Shown in pieces: positions 52,573 to 61,294 of a DNA stretch of 64,000 bases. Under the pieces are notes generated by a model. That model saw only the letters and a program-made list of their open reading frames with translations, was not told the origin of the DNA and did no database searches. The stretch covers positions 4,030,001 through 4,094,000 of the forward strand of contig NZ_JACHMQ010000001.1 of NCBI RefSeq assembly GCF_014208105.1, in the 5' to 3' direction. Source of the DNA: Actinomadura coerulea (GTDB taxonomy: Bacteria; Actinomycetota; Actinomycetes; Streptosporangiales; Streptosporangiaceae). Both the position numbers and the translations under genes were made by a program. Position 1 is the stretch's first letter. Each line of letters opens with the position of its first letter.

Positions 52573-52601
52573 CACCCCGGGACCACCGGGCGCCCGGGGT
52601 G
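52573..52601. promoter_or_regulatory. Inverted repeat CACCCCGGG-N11-CCCGGGGTG in divergent promoter region
   Basis: Perfect 9-bp arms lie between the divergent carboxyltransferase and amidase genes, 37 bases from one start and 36 from the other. It is a candidate shared operator. The regulator is unknown. Confidence 0.4.
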
Positions 52602-52636
52602 GACACTGGTGGGGACCCCGCGCACGAGGAGGGCAT

Positions 52637-54058
52637 GTGTCCGAGGAGATCTGCTTCGCGTCCGCCCGCGAACTGGCGCGCCGCATCCGCGCCCGCGAGC
52701 TGTCGGCCCGCGAGGTCCTGCAGGCGCATCTCGACCAGATCGAGCGGACGAACCCGCAGGTCAACGCCATCGTCACGCTGGTCGCCGAGCGGGCGGAGCG
52801 GCAGGCGCGCGAGGCCGACGAGCGGCTGGCCGCCGGGGAGCGGCCGGGCCCGCTGCACGGCCTGCCGGTGGCGCACAAGGACACCCACGCCACCGCCGGC
52901 ATCCGCACCACCTCCGGTTCCCCGATCTTCGCCGACCACGTCCCGGACCGCGACGAACTCGTCGTCGAGCGGATCCGCGCCGCGGGCGCCGTCACGCTCG
53001 GCAAGACGAACACGCCGGAGTTCGCCGCCGGATCCCACACCTTCAACCCGGTGTTCGGCCTGACCCGCAACCCCTACGACCTCTCCCGGTCGGCGGGCGG
53101 CAGCAGCGGCGGCGCCGCGGCCGCCCTGGCGTGCGGGATGCAGCCGCTCGCGGACGGCGGCGACATGGGCGGCTCGCTGCGCAACCCCGCCTCGTTCTGC
53201 AACGTCGCCGGGCTGCGCCCCTCGCCGGGCCGGGTGCCGTCCTGGCCGGTCCTCGCGGGCTGGTCGACGCTGGGCGTGCAGGGCCCGATGGCCCGGAACG
53301 TCGCGGACGTCGCGCTGCTGCTGTCGGTGCTCGCCGGCCCCGACCCGCGCAGCCCGATCGCGCTGGAGACGCCCGGATCGGCGTTCGCCGCGCCGCTGGA
53401 CCGCGACCTCGCCGGGCTGCGCCTCGCCTGGTCCCCCGACCTCGGCGGGACGATCCCCGTCGACCCGGCCGTCACCGGCGTCCTCGAACCCGCCGTCACG
53501 GTGTTCGAGGAGCTCGGCTGCGCGGTCGAGGCGGCATCCCCCGACCTGACCGGCGCCGACGAGGTCTTCCGCACCCTGCGGGCCTGGCACTGGGACATCA
53601 CCCTGCGCCCCCTGCTGGACGAGCGCCGCGCCGACTTCAAGCCCTCCCTCGCCGAGAACATCGACGCCGGCCGCTCCCTCACCGGCGCCGACCTCGGCCG
53701 CGCCGAGACGCTCCACACGGCGCTGTTCCACCGCGTCCGGGAGTTCTTCGAGCGCTACGACGCGCTGCTGCTGCCGGTCAGCCAGGTCCCGCCCTTCGAC
53801 GCCCGCGCCGAGTACCCGGACGAGGTCGCCGGGCGGCCGATGCGCGACTACCTGGAGTGGATGCGGTCGTGCTTCCTCATCTCGGCGACCGGGTGCCCCG
53901 CGCTCTCGGTGCCCGCCGGTTTCACCTCCGGCGGGCTCCCGGTGGGCCTGCAGATCGTCGGACCCCACCACGCGGACCTCGCCGTCCTGCGGATCGGCCA
54001 CGCCTTCGAGCGGGCGACCCGGCACGGCGACCGCCGCCCGCCGCTCGCCCTGCCCTAG
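52637..54058 (+). CDS. Amidase (amidase-signature family)
   Basis: The 473-residue enzyme has the Ser-cisSer-Lys triad: lysine in GLPVAHKDT, and serines in SAGGSSGGAAAALACGM and GGDMGGSLRNPASFCNV. It hydrolyses amide bonds of unknown substrate. The GTG at 52637 follows GAGGAGGG. The C-terminal LSVPAGFTSGGLPVGLQIVG is typical. Its TAG overlaps the convergent histidine kinase stop in a CTAG (54055-54058). Confidence 0.93.
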   Translation: MSEEICFASARELARRIRARELSAREVLQAHLDQIERTNPQVNAIVTLVAERAERQAREADERLAAGERPGPLHGLPVAHKDTHATAGIRTTSGSPIFADHVPDRDELVVERIRAAGAVTLGKTNTPEFAAGSHTFNPVFGLTRNPYDLSRSAGGSSGGAAAALACGMQPLADGGDMGGSLRNPASFCNVAGLRPSPGRVPSWPVLAGWSTLGVQGPMARNVADVALLLSVLAGPDPRSPIALETPGSAFAAPLDRDLAGLRLAWSPDLGGTIPVDPAVTGVLEPAVTVFEELGCAVEAASPDLTGADEVFRTLRAWHWDITLRPLLDERRADFKPSLAENIDAGRSLTGADLGRAETLHTALFHRVREFFERYDALLLPVSQVPPFDARAEYPDEVAGRPMRDYLEWMRSCFLISATGCPALSVPAGFTSGGLPVGLQIVGPHHADLAVLRIGHAFERATRHGDRRPPLALP

Positions 54059-55416
54059 GCCTCCTCGCGGGGGATGCGCAGGACGAACCGGGCGCCCTGG
54101 TCGCTGTCGGCGGCCACGAGCGTGCCGCCGTGCGCGCGGGCGATGTCGCGGGAGATCGTCAGCCCGAGGCCGGTGCCGCCGCGGTCGCGCTCGCGGCCCT
54201 CGGACAGCCGGTGGAACCGCCAGAAGACCCGCTCGCGGTCCTCCGGCGCGATGCCCGAGCCGTCGTCGCGGACCTCCAGCACCGCCTCCGGCCCGTCCGC
54301 GGCCACGCTCACCCAGACCCGCGACTCCGCGTGCCGTTCGGCGTTGTCGAGCAGGTTCGTCAGCAGCCGGACGAGCTGGGACTCGGTGACCCGGGCCGTG
54401 ACGCCCTCCTCCGCCGCGACCTCGACCGGGACCCGGCGGGGCCGCCGGCTCGCCTCCGCCCGGACCAGCTCGCCGAGGTCGACCCGCTCCCGCGCGACGT
54501 GCACGCCCGCGCCCAGCTTCGCCAGGATGAGCAGGTCGCCGACGATGCCCTGCAGCCGGTCGGCGTCGGCGAGCGCCGCCCGGGCGACCGCCGGCCAGTC
54601 CTCGTCCTCCGGCTGCTCCAGCGCCACCTCCAGCTGGGTGCGCAGGCCCGTCAGCGGGCTGCGCAGCTCGTGCGAGACGTCCGCGACGAACGCGCGCTGC
54701 CGCGTGAGGACGTCCTCCAGCCGGTTCAGCATCACGTTCACCGACTCGGCCAGCTCGGACACCTCGTCGTTCGGATCCGGCACGGTCACCCGGCGGTCGG
54801 CGCCCCCGGTGATCTCCGCCATCTCCGAGCTCATCACCCGGACCGGCCGCAGCGCCCGCCGCACCGACAGCGACACGATCCAGCCGACCGCGGACGTCGC
54901 GAACAGCACCGTCACGACGAGCAGGGCGAGGAAGACCGGCCTGGAACTGGTGACCGTCGTGATGGGCGCGCCCGCGAAGACCGTACGGGGGCCGAAGCGG
55001 GTGTCCACCCGCTCGGAGACGAAGTAGAAGTCGGCGAGCCCCTGGAACCGCACGGTGTGGTACTCGGGTCGGCCCGCCACCGGCGCGACGGGGACCTTCA
55101 CGGGGCCGCGGCCGTGCAGCGGATCGCTGGCCGCGAGCACGTTGCCCTCGCCGTCCAGGACCTGGAGCAGCGGGAAGCCGGGGTCATCGACGCGGATCGT
55201 CCCCCGCAGGTCGATCTCGCGCACGAGCGTGGCGAGGTCGGTGACGACCAGGGTGCCGCGGTCGTGCAGGCCCCGGTAGACGGTGCCGCGGAGGGCCTGG
55301 TAGAAGAGCGTGACGCCGGTGACGAGCATGAGCGCGACGATGAGGGTCGCGACCGCGGTCACGCGGGTCCGCACCGACCAGCACGCCGGTGACAGCAGGT
55401 CCCCGAGTATCCGCAC
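54055..55416 (-). CDS. Sensor histidine kinase, orphan in this window
   Basis: The 453-residue protein has an N-terminal membrane helix (VTAVATLIVALMLVTGVTLF), an extracellular sensor part, a second helix (VFLALLVVTVLFATSAVGWI), a HAMP domain, the dimerisation box FVADVSHELRSPLTGLR, and the ATPase domain (LLTNLLDNAERHA, DDGSGIAPEDRERVFWRF, GGTGLGLTISRDIARAHGG). The GTG at 55416 follows GGGAGGGG. No response regulator is adjacent, which is unusual; the 333-bp region upstream holds no gene. Confidence 0.93.
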   Translation of the reverse strand: MRILGDLLSPACWSVRTRVTAVATLIVALMLVTGVTLFYQALRGTVYRGLHDRGTLVVTDLATLVREIDLRGTIRVDDPGFPLLQVLDGEGNVLAASDPLHGRGPVKVPVAPVAGRPEYHTVRFQGLADFYFVSERVDTRFGPRTVFAGAPITTVTSSRPVFLALLVVTVLFATSAVGWIVSLSVRRALRPVRVMSSEMAEITGGADRRVTVPDPNDEVSELAESVNVMLNRLEDVLTRQRAFVADVSHELRSPLTGLRTQLEVALEQPEDEDWPAVARAALADADRLQGIVGDLLILAKLGAGVHVARERVDLGELVRAEASRRPRRVPVEVAAEEGVTARVTESQLVRLLTNLLDNAERHAESRVWVSVAADGPEAVLEVRDDGSGIAPEDRERVFWRFHRLSEGRERDRGGTGLGLTISRDIARAHGGTLVAADSDQGARFVLRIPREEA

Positions 55417-55749
55417 CCGGCGCCCCTCCCCCTTCCGGCTCGCGCGCGGCGACCGGCGCCGCACCGCGTCGACGCGCCGGGGGGAGAGCGCAGGACGGTT
55501 CTTACCGGGCCCTTGCCCTGCGAAACATCGCCACATACCGAACCGGCGCCCGCGCGGGCGGCGCCTCCCACCCCTGGGGAGCCGCCCGCACGGGCACCGC
55601 TCCCCTCACTGTGCACGCCCCCGATGCACGGGGTGCTACATCGACGTGACGATCACGTTTCCACCCTTATTCGGAAAAACCCGCCATAATTCGCCGCCGA
55701 GAGGGGAGGGGAGGGCGGGAGAGACGGAAGGGGGGTGCTGGAGCACCGC
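55417..55749. other. Intergenic region between divergent kinase genes
   Basis: No gene is seen in 333 bases. It holds an inverted repeat with 9-bp arms GCGGGCGGC (55554-55562) and GCCGCCCGC (55581-55589), with a smaller hairpin inside, and an AT-richer stretch with CATAAT at 55685-55690 that may be a -10 box for the Ser/Thr kinase gene. It must also contain the histidine kinase promoter. Confidence 0.5.
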
Positions 55750-57093
55750 ATGGACACTGACTTCAGGCCACTCGAACCCGCCGACCCCCGCGAGGTGGGC
55801 GGCCACCGACTACTGGGCAGGCTCGGATCCGGCGGCATGGGGACGGTCTTCCTCGGGGCCGACCCGGTGTCGGGCGGACGGGTCGCGGTGAAGACCATCC
55901 ATCCGCACCTCGCCGAGGACCCGTCCTACCGGCGGCGCTTCCGCGACGAGGCGCACCTCGCGAGCCGGGTCGCCTCGTTCTGCACCGCGCGCGTCCTCGC
56001 GCAGGGGGAGCAGGACGGGCTGCCCTACCTCGTCACCGACTACGTCGGCGGCGTGTCACTGCACGACAGGCTCACCTCCGGCGGCCCGCTGCCGCCCGCC
56101 GACCTGCACGGCGTCGCCGTGGGCGTCGCCTCGGCGCTCGCCGCGATCCACGCGGCGGGGCTCGTGCACCGCGACCTCAAACCCGCCAACGTGATGCTCA
56201 CCCTGTCCGGGTGCCGCGTCATCGACTTCGGCATCGCGGGCAGCCAGGACGCGCCGGACGAGGGCGCCGCGACCGGCCAGGTGTTCGGCACCCCCGGGTG
56301 GATCGCCCCGGAGGTGCTCGTCGGGGGGACCTCGTCCCAGGCGGCCGACATCTTCGCCTGGGGCTGCCTCATCGCCCACGCCGGGACGGGGCAGATGCCG
56401 ATCGGCGGCGACCCCGCAACGCTGCGCACCGCCGCCGGGGACGCCGACCTGTCCGGCCTGCCGGACGCTCTGGTCCCGCTCGTCCGGTGGGCACTGGCCG
56501 AGGACCCGGCGGACCGTCCCACCGCGACCGACCTGCTCCTCGCCCTCGTCGAGCAGCCGCAGCCGCACGCCGCGGCCCGCCCCGCGACGCGTCCCGGTCC
56601 GCCGGACGCCCCGCTTCCGCGCGCCGCTTCCCGGCGCTCCCTGCCGCCGCGCTCACGGCGGCGGAACCCGGCCCCCGCGCCCGCGGCGCCGGCGCGGAGG
56701 TCCGGCACCGAGGACACCGACACCAGGGCGTTCACACCGCTCGGCGTGGCGGACGCCACGACGTCCACCCGCGCGCGCCTGCTGGCGGGCGCCGGCGCCG
56801 CCGCGGGCACCCTCCTGCTCGGGGCGGTGGTCCTCGGGATCACCGGGGCCAAGGCCCCTCCCCCGGCCGCGCCGGGGAAGCCGGGCCCGTCCGCGCCGGC
56901 GGTCACCGCCGCGCCCGCGAAGAAGGCGAACGCCGTCAGGGCCGGAACGCCCAGGCGCCCTCCGGCGAAGACCGACCGGCAGAAACCGAGCCACAAGCCG
57001 AAGCAGAAGCAGAAGGCGCAGGAGAAGAAGCCCAAGACGAAGTCGAAGAACGCCGCGAAGCATGGCAAGGCCAAGGGAAGGTTCAAGAACTGA
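55750..57093 (+). CDS. Membrane Ser/Thr protein kinase with a Lys-rich C-terminal tail
   Basis: The 447-residue Hanks-type kinase has GRLGSGGMGTVFLG (P-loop), AVKTIHPHL (catalytic lysine), VHRDLKPANVML, FGIAG after IDFG, and GTPGWIAPE. A Pro/Ala/Arg-rich linker leads to one membrane helix (GAAAGTLLLGAVVLGITGA) and an outside tail rich in lysine (about 20 Lys near the end), possibly for binding anionic cell-wall polymers. No PASTA repeats are present. ATG at 55750 is used; GTG at 55735 with a strong AAGGGGG site is an in-frame alternative. The adjacent convergent phosphatase may oppose it. Confidence 0.92.
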   Translation: MDTDFRPLEPADPREVGGHRLLGRLGSGGMGTVFLGADPVSGGRVAVKTIHPHLAEDPSYRRRFRDEAHLASRVASFCTARVLAQGEQDGLPYLVTDYVGGVSLHDRLTSGGPLPPADLHGVAVGVASALAAIHAAGLVHRDLKPANVMLTLSGCRVIDFGIAGSQDAPDEGAATGQVFGTPGWIAPEVLVGGTSSQAADIFAWGCLIAHAGTGQMPIGGDPATLRTAAGDADLSGLPDALVPLVRWALAEDPADRPTATDLLLALVEQPQPHAAARPATRPGPPDAPLPRAASRRSLPPRSRRRNPAPAPAAPARRSGTEDTDTRAFTPLGVADATTSTRARLLAGAGAAAGTLLLGAVVLGITGAKAPPPAAPGKPGPSAPAVTAAPAKKANAVRAGTPRRPPAKTDRQKPSHKPKQKQKAQEKKPKTKSKNAAKHGKAKGRFKN

Positions 57094-57109
57094 GCCCGGC
57101 CTCCCGGGC
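57094..57109. terminator. Short hairpin between convergent kinase and phosphatase genes
   Basis: GCCCGG and CCGGGC flank CCTC in the 24-base gap between the two stops, so it could terminate both. There is no T-run. Confidence 0.4.
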
Positions 57110-57117
57110 CGTGCCCG

Positions 57118-58236
57118 TCAGGTGCGCCAGATCAGGACGAGGGCGCAGTCGTCGTCGCGCGCCGCGGCCATCGTCTCCACCAGCTCCCGCGCCCCGCGGC
57201 CGAACCCCTGCGGGACGAGCCGCTCCGCCTCGCCGAGCAGCCGGTCGATCCCCGCGTCGAGGTCGCTGCCCGGCGACTCCACCAGGCCGTCGGTGTACAG
57301 GAGCAGCGCGTCGCCCGGACGCAGCTGCCCCCGCTCGGGTACGCAGTTCAGGTCGGGCACCACGCCCAGCACCACGCCCTTGGCCGAGCTGACCCGCCAG
57401 GCGCCGCTGCCCGCGTCGAACTGGACGGCGGGCGGGTGCCCCGCCGACCCGACCGTGTACTCCCCCGTGCGCAGGTCGACCACGACGTGCACGGCCGTCA
57501 CGAAGCCCTCGTCCCACTGCTGGCGGTGCAGGTAGACATTGCAGGCGGGGAGGAAGTTCTCGGGCTGGACCGATCCAAGCAGGCCGCCGAAGGCGCCCGA
57601 CAGCATCAGCGCCCTGGTTCCGGCGTCGGTGCCCTTCCCGGACACGTCGACCAGCGCGACCTCCAGCGTGTCGCCGTCGGAGGCCGACACCACGAAGTCG
57701 CCGCCGAACGAGGAGCCTCCCGCCTGGAGCATCACGACCTGCGAGCTCCAGCCGTCCGGCAGCCGGGGCATCTCGCCGTGCCGCCGGAGCCGGTCGCGCA
57801 GCTCCAGCAGCATCGAGTCGCCGCGCAGGCCCTGCACGCCGAGCTGCTGGCGGGTCCGGGCGAGGGTGACGGCGAGCACCGCGGTGATGCTCAACGTGGC
57901 GATCATGCCGAGCCCGAACGCGGCGACGTCCTTCCAGACGTTGTAGGCGGCCATCGCGGCCACGACGGCCAGGAGGGCGGCCAGGCTCCGCACCTTCAGC
58001 AGCAGCCCGCCGACCACCACGATCAGCACCAGCGCCCCGGACGGCGCCAGCCCGCGCGAGTCGCCGGACGTGGCGATGCCGATCGCGACCGCGAGGAGCG
58101 CCAGCGGCACGAAGACGTACCGGTCCCGGGTCAGCGTGCCCCGCCTGAGCCACCGGTAGAGCACGACCAGGAACGGAACTCTGCGCAGCACGGTACGCAC
58201 GCGCGGCGGGAGCAGCTGCACCAGACGTTGAAGCAT
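57118..58236 (-). CDS. Membrane SpoIIE/PP2C-type phosphatase
   Basis: The 372-residue protein has an N-terminal membrane region of four to five helices (YVFVPLALLAVAIGIATSGD, LVLIVVVGGLLLKVRSLAAL, then AAFGLGMIATLSITAVLAV) and a C-terminal SpoIIE phosphatase domain with intact metal motifs GGDF, ALVDVSGKG and LLLYTDGLVESPG. It probably dephosphorylates an anti-sigma antagonist or a Ser/Thr kinase substrate. It is convergent to the kinase gene by 24 bases. Confidence 0.92.
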   Translation of the reverse strand: MLQRLVQLLPPRVRTVLRRVPFLVVLYRWLRRGTLTRDRYVFVPLALLAVAIGIATSGDSRGLAPSGALVLIVVVGGLLLKVRSLAALLAVVAAMAAYNVWKDVAAFGLGMIATLSITAVLAVTLARTRQQLGVQGLRGDSMLLELRDRLRRHGEMPRLPDGWSSQVVMLQAGGSSFGGDFVVSASDGDTLEVALVDVSGKGTDAGTRALMLSGAFGGLLGSVQPENFLPACNVYLHRQQWDEGFVTAVHVVVDLRTGEYTVGSAGHPPAVQFDAGSGAWRVSSAKGVVLGVVPDLNCVPERGQLRPGDALLLYTDGLVESPGSDLDAGIDRLLGEAERLVPQGFGRGARELVETMAAARDDDCALVLIWRT

Positions 58237-58367
58237 GACTCCGGCACTGTATCGAGCAATGCGCCCGGTCGGTCAGTATCCGAGCGCACCGGTGACGCAT
58301 CGTGACGATCGTGCTACGCGAAAACGGGGTAAATGTGGCCCTGCGACTATCTCGGAGGGAGCGGTCC

Positions 58368-58595
58368 ATGGGCCAGCCGGGCATGCGGATCACGGTGGAC
58401 GCGGCGATGCGGGCCCGCGACGTCTCGCGCCCGCGAGGGGAGGGCGGGGAGCCGCCCGCGGCCGGCCCCGGGCCCGGCTCCGGATCGAACCCGAACAAGC
58501 CCGGCGACACCGCACGGCGGACCAAGGCCGCCAAGAACGAGCGGCGCCGCCTCGACAAGCGCGGCCCCCGCCGGCCCCCCGAGAACGCGTCGTAG
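58368..58595 (+). CDS. Small basic protein, function unknown
   Basis: The 75-residue protein starts MGQPGMRITVDAAMRARDVS and has a Gly/Pro-rich middle and a basic C-terminus (KAAKNERRRLDKRGPRRPP). GGAGGGA lies nine bases upstream of the ATG at 58368. Small actinomycete proteins with a similar N-terminus have been seen but no function can be given. It lies between the divergent phosphatase and the convergent rpiB. Confidence 0.6.
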   Translation: MGQPGMRITVDAAMRARDVSRPRGEGGEPPAAGPGPGSGSNPNKPGDTARRTKAAKNERRRLDKRGPRRPPENAS

Positions 58596-58615
58596 CGGGA
58601 CGGCGCCGCGCCGGG

Positions 58616-59092
58616 TCAGCCCTCGCGCGGCAGCGGGGGCAGCTCGCCTGTGTGCTCGTAGGCGCCGAGCATCCTGATCCGCCGGGTGTGGCGCGGCTCC
58701 TTGGAGTAGGACGTCGCGAGGAACAGCTCCACGAAGCGGGTCGCGGTGTCCAGGTCGTGCTGACGCGCCCCGAGCGCGATGACGTTCGCGTCGTTGTGCT
58801 CGCGGGCGAGCGTGGCGGTGGCCTCGTTCCAGACCAGGGCGGCACGCGCGCCCTTGACCTTGTTCGCCGCGATCGCCTCGCCGTTGCCGGAGCCGCCGAT
58901 CACGATGCCGAGCGTTCCCGGCTCCGCCACCGTCCGCTCCGCGGCCCGGAGGACGAACGGCGGGTAGTCGTCCACGGCGTCGTACACGAACGCGCCGCAG
59001 TCGACGGCCTCATGCCCGTTCCGCTCCAGCCAGGAGACAAGGTGCTCCTTCAGCTCGAAGCCGGCATGGTCGGATCCAAGAAACACGCGCAT
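58616..59092 (-). CDS. rpiB: Ribose-5-phosphate isomerase B
   Basis: The 158-residue enzyme interconverts ribose 5-phosphate and ribulose 5-phosphate. Its start MRVFLGSDHAGFELKEHL is characteristic. The active loop reads GIVIGGSGNGEAIAANK, the mycobacterial form, in which Glu replaces the cysteine base of E. coli RpiB. NDANVIALGAR and RHTRRIRMLG are conserved. No clear ribosome site precedes the ATG. It is on the same strand as the frameshifted membrane protein gene upstream. Confidence 0.94.
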   Translation of the reverse strand: MRVFLGSDHAGFELKEHLVSWLERNGHEAVDCGAFVYDAVDDYPPFVLRAAERTVAEPGTLGIVIGGSGNGEAIAANKVKGARAALVWNEATATLAREHNDANVIALGARQHDLDTATRFVELFLATSYSKEPRHTRRIRMLGAYEHTGELPPLPREG

Positions 59093-59135
59093 GGGCCCGA
59101 TTGTCGCAGGCCCGCACCGTGCCCGCGCGCGCGGG

Positions 59136-60138
59136 TCAGGTGTCGTCGTCGCGCTTGTCGATCATGGTCCGGTCGGCGGGGTCGAGGTCGTCGTCCCCGG
59201 GGACCTCCTCCGGTCCGTCCTCGGGGGGCCTCCTTCGGCTCCGCCGGCCTCTCCGGCTTCTCCGGCGCCTCTTCCGGGCTCCCCTCCTGCCGCCCGTCCG
59301 GCTCCTCCGGCTCCTCCGGCTCCTTGGGCGGCGCGGGGGCCTCGGGGGCCGCGTGCTCCTGCGGCGGCGCCGACGGCTGCGGCGGGACGGGCGGCACGCC
59401 GAACCGGCCCGGTTGCGGAGCCTGCCCGGGCTGCGGAGGCTGCGGGGCCGGCGCGGCGCCCCAGGGCTGCTGCGGCTGCCCCTGCGGCGGGACGTAGGGA
59501 ACGGCCGACGGGTGCGGCGGCATCTGCGGCGGATAGGGCTGCTGCTGCATCGGCATACCCGGCTGGGCCATGTAGGGCTGCACCGGGCCGTAGGGCTGCC
59601 CCGGGCGGGGCCCGGACTCGCGGGTGCGGGCGAGGAAGAACCCGCCCAGCGCGCCGAGCCCGGCCAGCCAGCCGAACGCGAAGCCGAAGGAGGCGCCCTG
59701 GCCGACCGTGGAGCCGAGGGTGCGGGCGAACGACCCGTCGTCGAACCCGAAAGCCCAGCGGGTCAGCGGCGCGGCCACGACCCCGGACACGCCGCCGGCG
59801 ACGACCGCCGCCCACCAGCCGATGATCACAGCGCCGAACGGGCCGCGCTGCGGATCGGCCAGCCGGGCGCCCGCCAGCACGAGCCCCGCCAGCACGCCGA
59901 AGAAGACGAGCAGGCTGAAATCCTCCGCGAACACCCACTTCAGGCCGGGGCTCCCCTTCGGGGTGATCCGCCAGCCGAGCGTGAGCAGCCACGTCACGAC
60001 CGGTCCGATGCCCTCGTCGTACCGGAGGTCGCTCCTGTCGATCTCCTCTACGACCCACTGGTTCCCGAAGAGCAGGGCGAGGAGAGCCATGGGGACCACC
60101 GCGCCGCCCGTCATCGCGAGCATCCGCCGCACCGTCAT
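59136..60138 (-). CDS. Membrane protein with Pro-rich tail, probable frameshift at a G6 run
   Basis: The N-terminal 190 residues hold four to five membrane helices (GGAVVPMALLALLFGNQWVV, FSLLVFFGVLAGLVLAGARL, GAVIIGWWAAVVAGGVSGVV), then a Pro/Gln/Gly-rich region and a Glu/Pro-rich acidic tail. As read, the frame turns basic after the six G at 59223-59228 and runs 43 bases into rpiB. Removing one base gives EDGPEEVPGDDDLDPADRT then MIDKRDDDT and a stop at 59136, which continues the acidic character and avoids the overlap. Either a sequencing indel or a real mutation is likely. Function unknown. Confidence 0.75.
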
Positions 60139-60199
60139 GGCGGGCAGGGTAGTGCCCTTCCGTCTCCGCCGGTAGGGCCCGGACTACCCGCAGTAGGCG

Positions 60200-61144
60200 C
60201 TAGGAGGCGGGGACGGGGAAGCGGAAACCGGGGTCGACCTGCGCTTCGAGGTCCTCCCCTACGGCCCGGCTCGCCCAGCTCCGCGCGTTCTTGATGTGGA
60301 ACTCCACGGCCTGCCGCTGGAACTCGTCCCAGTCCTTGACGCGGCCGTCCACCTCGGCGCGCATGCGGTCGAGGGCGGCGGTGTTGCCGTCCTCCAGCGC
60401 GACGCCGTCGCGGCCCTGCTCCAGCGCCCGGACCGCGGCGGACTGGCCGACCCAGGTCAGCAGGTCGTCGCCGACGTGCTCGCGCAGGTAGGCGACGTCC
60501 TCCTCGGACTGCACCTTGTTGCCGACGACGCGGATGGCGACGTCGTAGTCGCGGGCGTACTCGGTGTACTGCCGGTAGACGCCGACGCCCTTGCGGGTGG
60601 GCTCGGCGACCAGGAACATCAGGTCGAACCGCGTGAACAGCCCGGAGGCGAACGTGTCGGCGCCGGCGGTCATGTCGACGACGACGTACTCGCCTGCCCC
60701 GTCCACCAGGTGGTTGAGGTAAAGCTCCACCGCGCCGGTCTTGGAGTGGTAGCAGGCCACGCCGAGGTCGTCGTCGTTGAACGGGCCGGTGGCGAGCAGC
60801 GTGACGCCGTCGACCTCCTGGCCCGCCTCGTGGAACGGGTCGTCGCCGCGGAACCGCAGCAGCCGCGACCCGGAGCCGGGCGGGGTGGTCTTGACCATCG
60901 CGGCGGCGGAGGAGACGCGCGGGTTGGCGCCGCGCAGGTGCTCCTTGAGCTCGGCGAGCCGGTCGCCCAGCGCGGGGATCTTGGCGGCGCGGCCCTCGTC
61001 GAGCCCGAGCGCCACACCGAGGTGCTGGTTGATGTCGGCGTCGATGGCGACCACGGGCAGCCCCCGTCCGGCCAGATGGCGGACGAACAGTGCCGACAGG
61101 GTGGTCTTGCCGCTGCCGCCCTTGCCCACGAACGCAACCTTCAC
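60200..61144 (-). CDS. CooC-like P-loop ATPase (metal-insertion type)
   Basis: This 314-residue protein is a MinD/ParA-type ATPase of the CooC group: MKVAFVGKGGSGKTTLSALF (deviant P-loop), AIDADINQHLG (switch), VVVDMTAGADTFASGLFTRF and VVGNKVQSEEDV. CooC proteins help insert nickel into CO dehydrogenase, and this gene lies 150 bases from a Ni/Co importer operon on the same strand, so a nickel role fits. GTG at 61144 is used because MKVAFVGKGG is the usual start; ATG at 61156 is an alternative. No CO dehydrogenase is in the window. Confidence 0.88.
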   Translation of the reverse strand: MKVAFVGKGGSGKTTLSALFVRHLAGRGLPVVAIDADINQHLGVALGLDEGRAAKIPALGDRLAELKEHLRGANPRVSSAAAMVKTTPPGSGSRLLRFRGDDPFHEAGQEVDGVTLLATGPFNDDDLGVACYHSKTGAVELYLNHLVDGAGEYVVVDMTAGADTFASGLFTRFDLMFLVAEPTRKGVGVYRQYTEYARDYDVAIRVVGNKVQSEEDVAYLREHVGDDLLTWVGQSAAVRALEQGRDGVALEDGNTAALDRMRAEVDGRVKDWDEFQRQAVEFHIKNARSWASRAVGEDLEAQVDPGFRFPVPAS

Positions 61145-61164
61145 GAATGCCCCCATTCTGGATA

Positions 61165-61179
61165 TGAAAACCGTTACCA
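61165..61179. promoter_or_regulatory. Weak Fur-family-like box upstream of the CooC-like gene
   Basis: TGAAAACCGTTACCA resembles the actinomycete Zur 15-mer TGAAAA-N3-TTTTCA with two mismatches. It lies 20 bases before the GTG. Statistical weight is low. Confidence 0.2.
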
Positions 61180-61294
61180 CTGTCAGGCAACGAGTCTTCC
61201 GGAGCGGGGCCGGGCAGGCAAGCGGAACGGCCGAAGTGCCGGCGATCCGGCGCGGGCTCGGGACGGGCGAAGGAGAGGGCGAAGGGCGCGGCGG

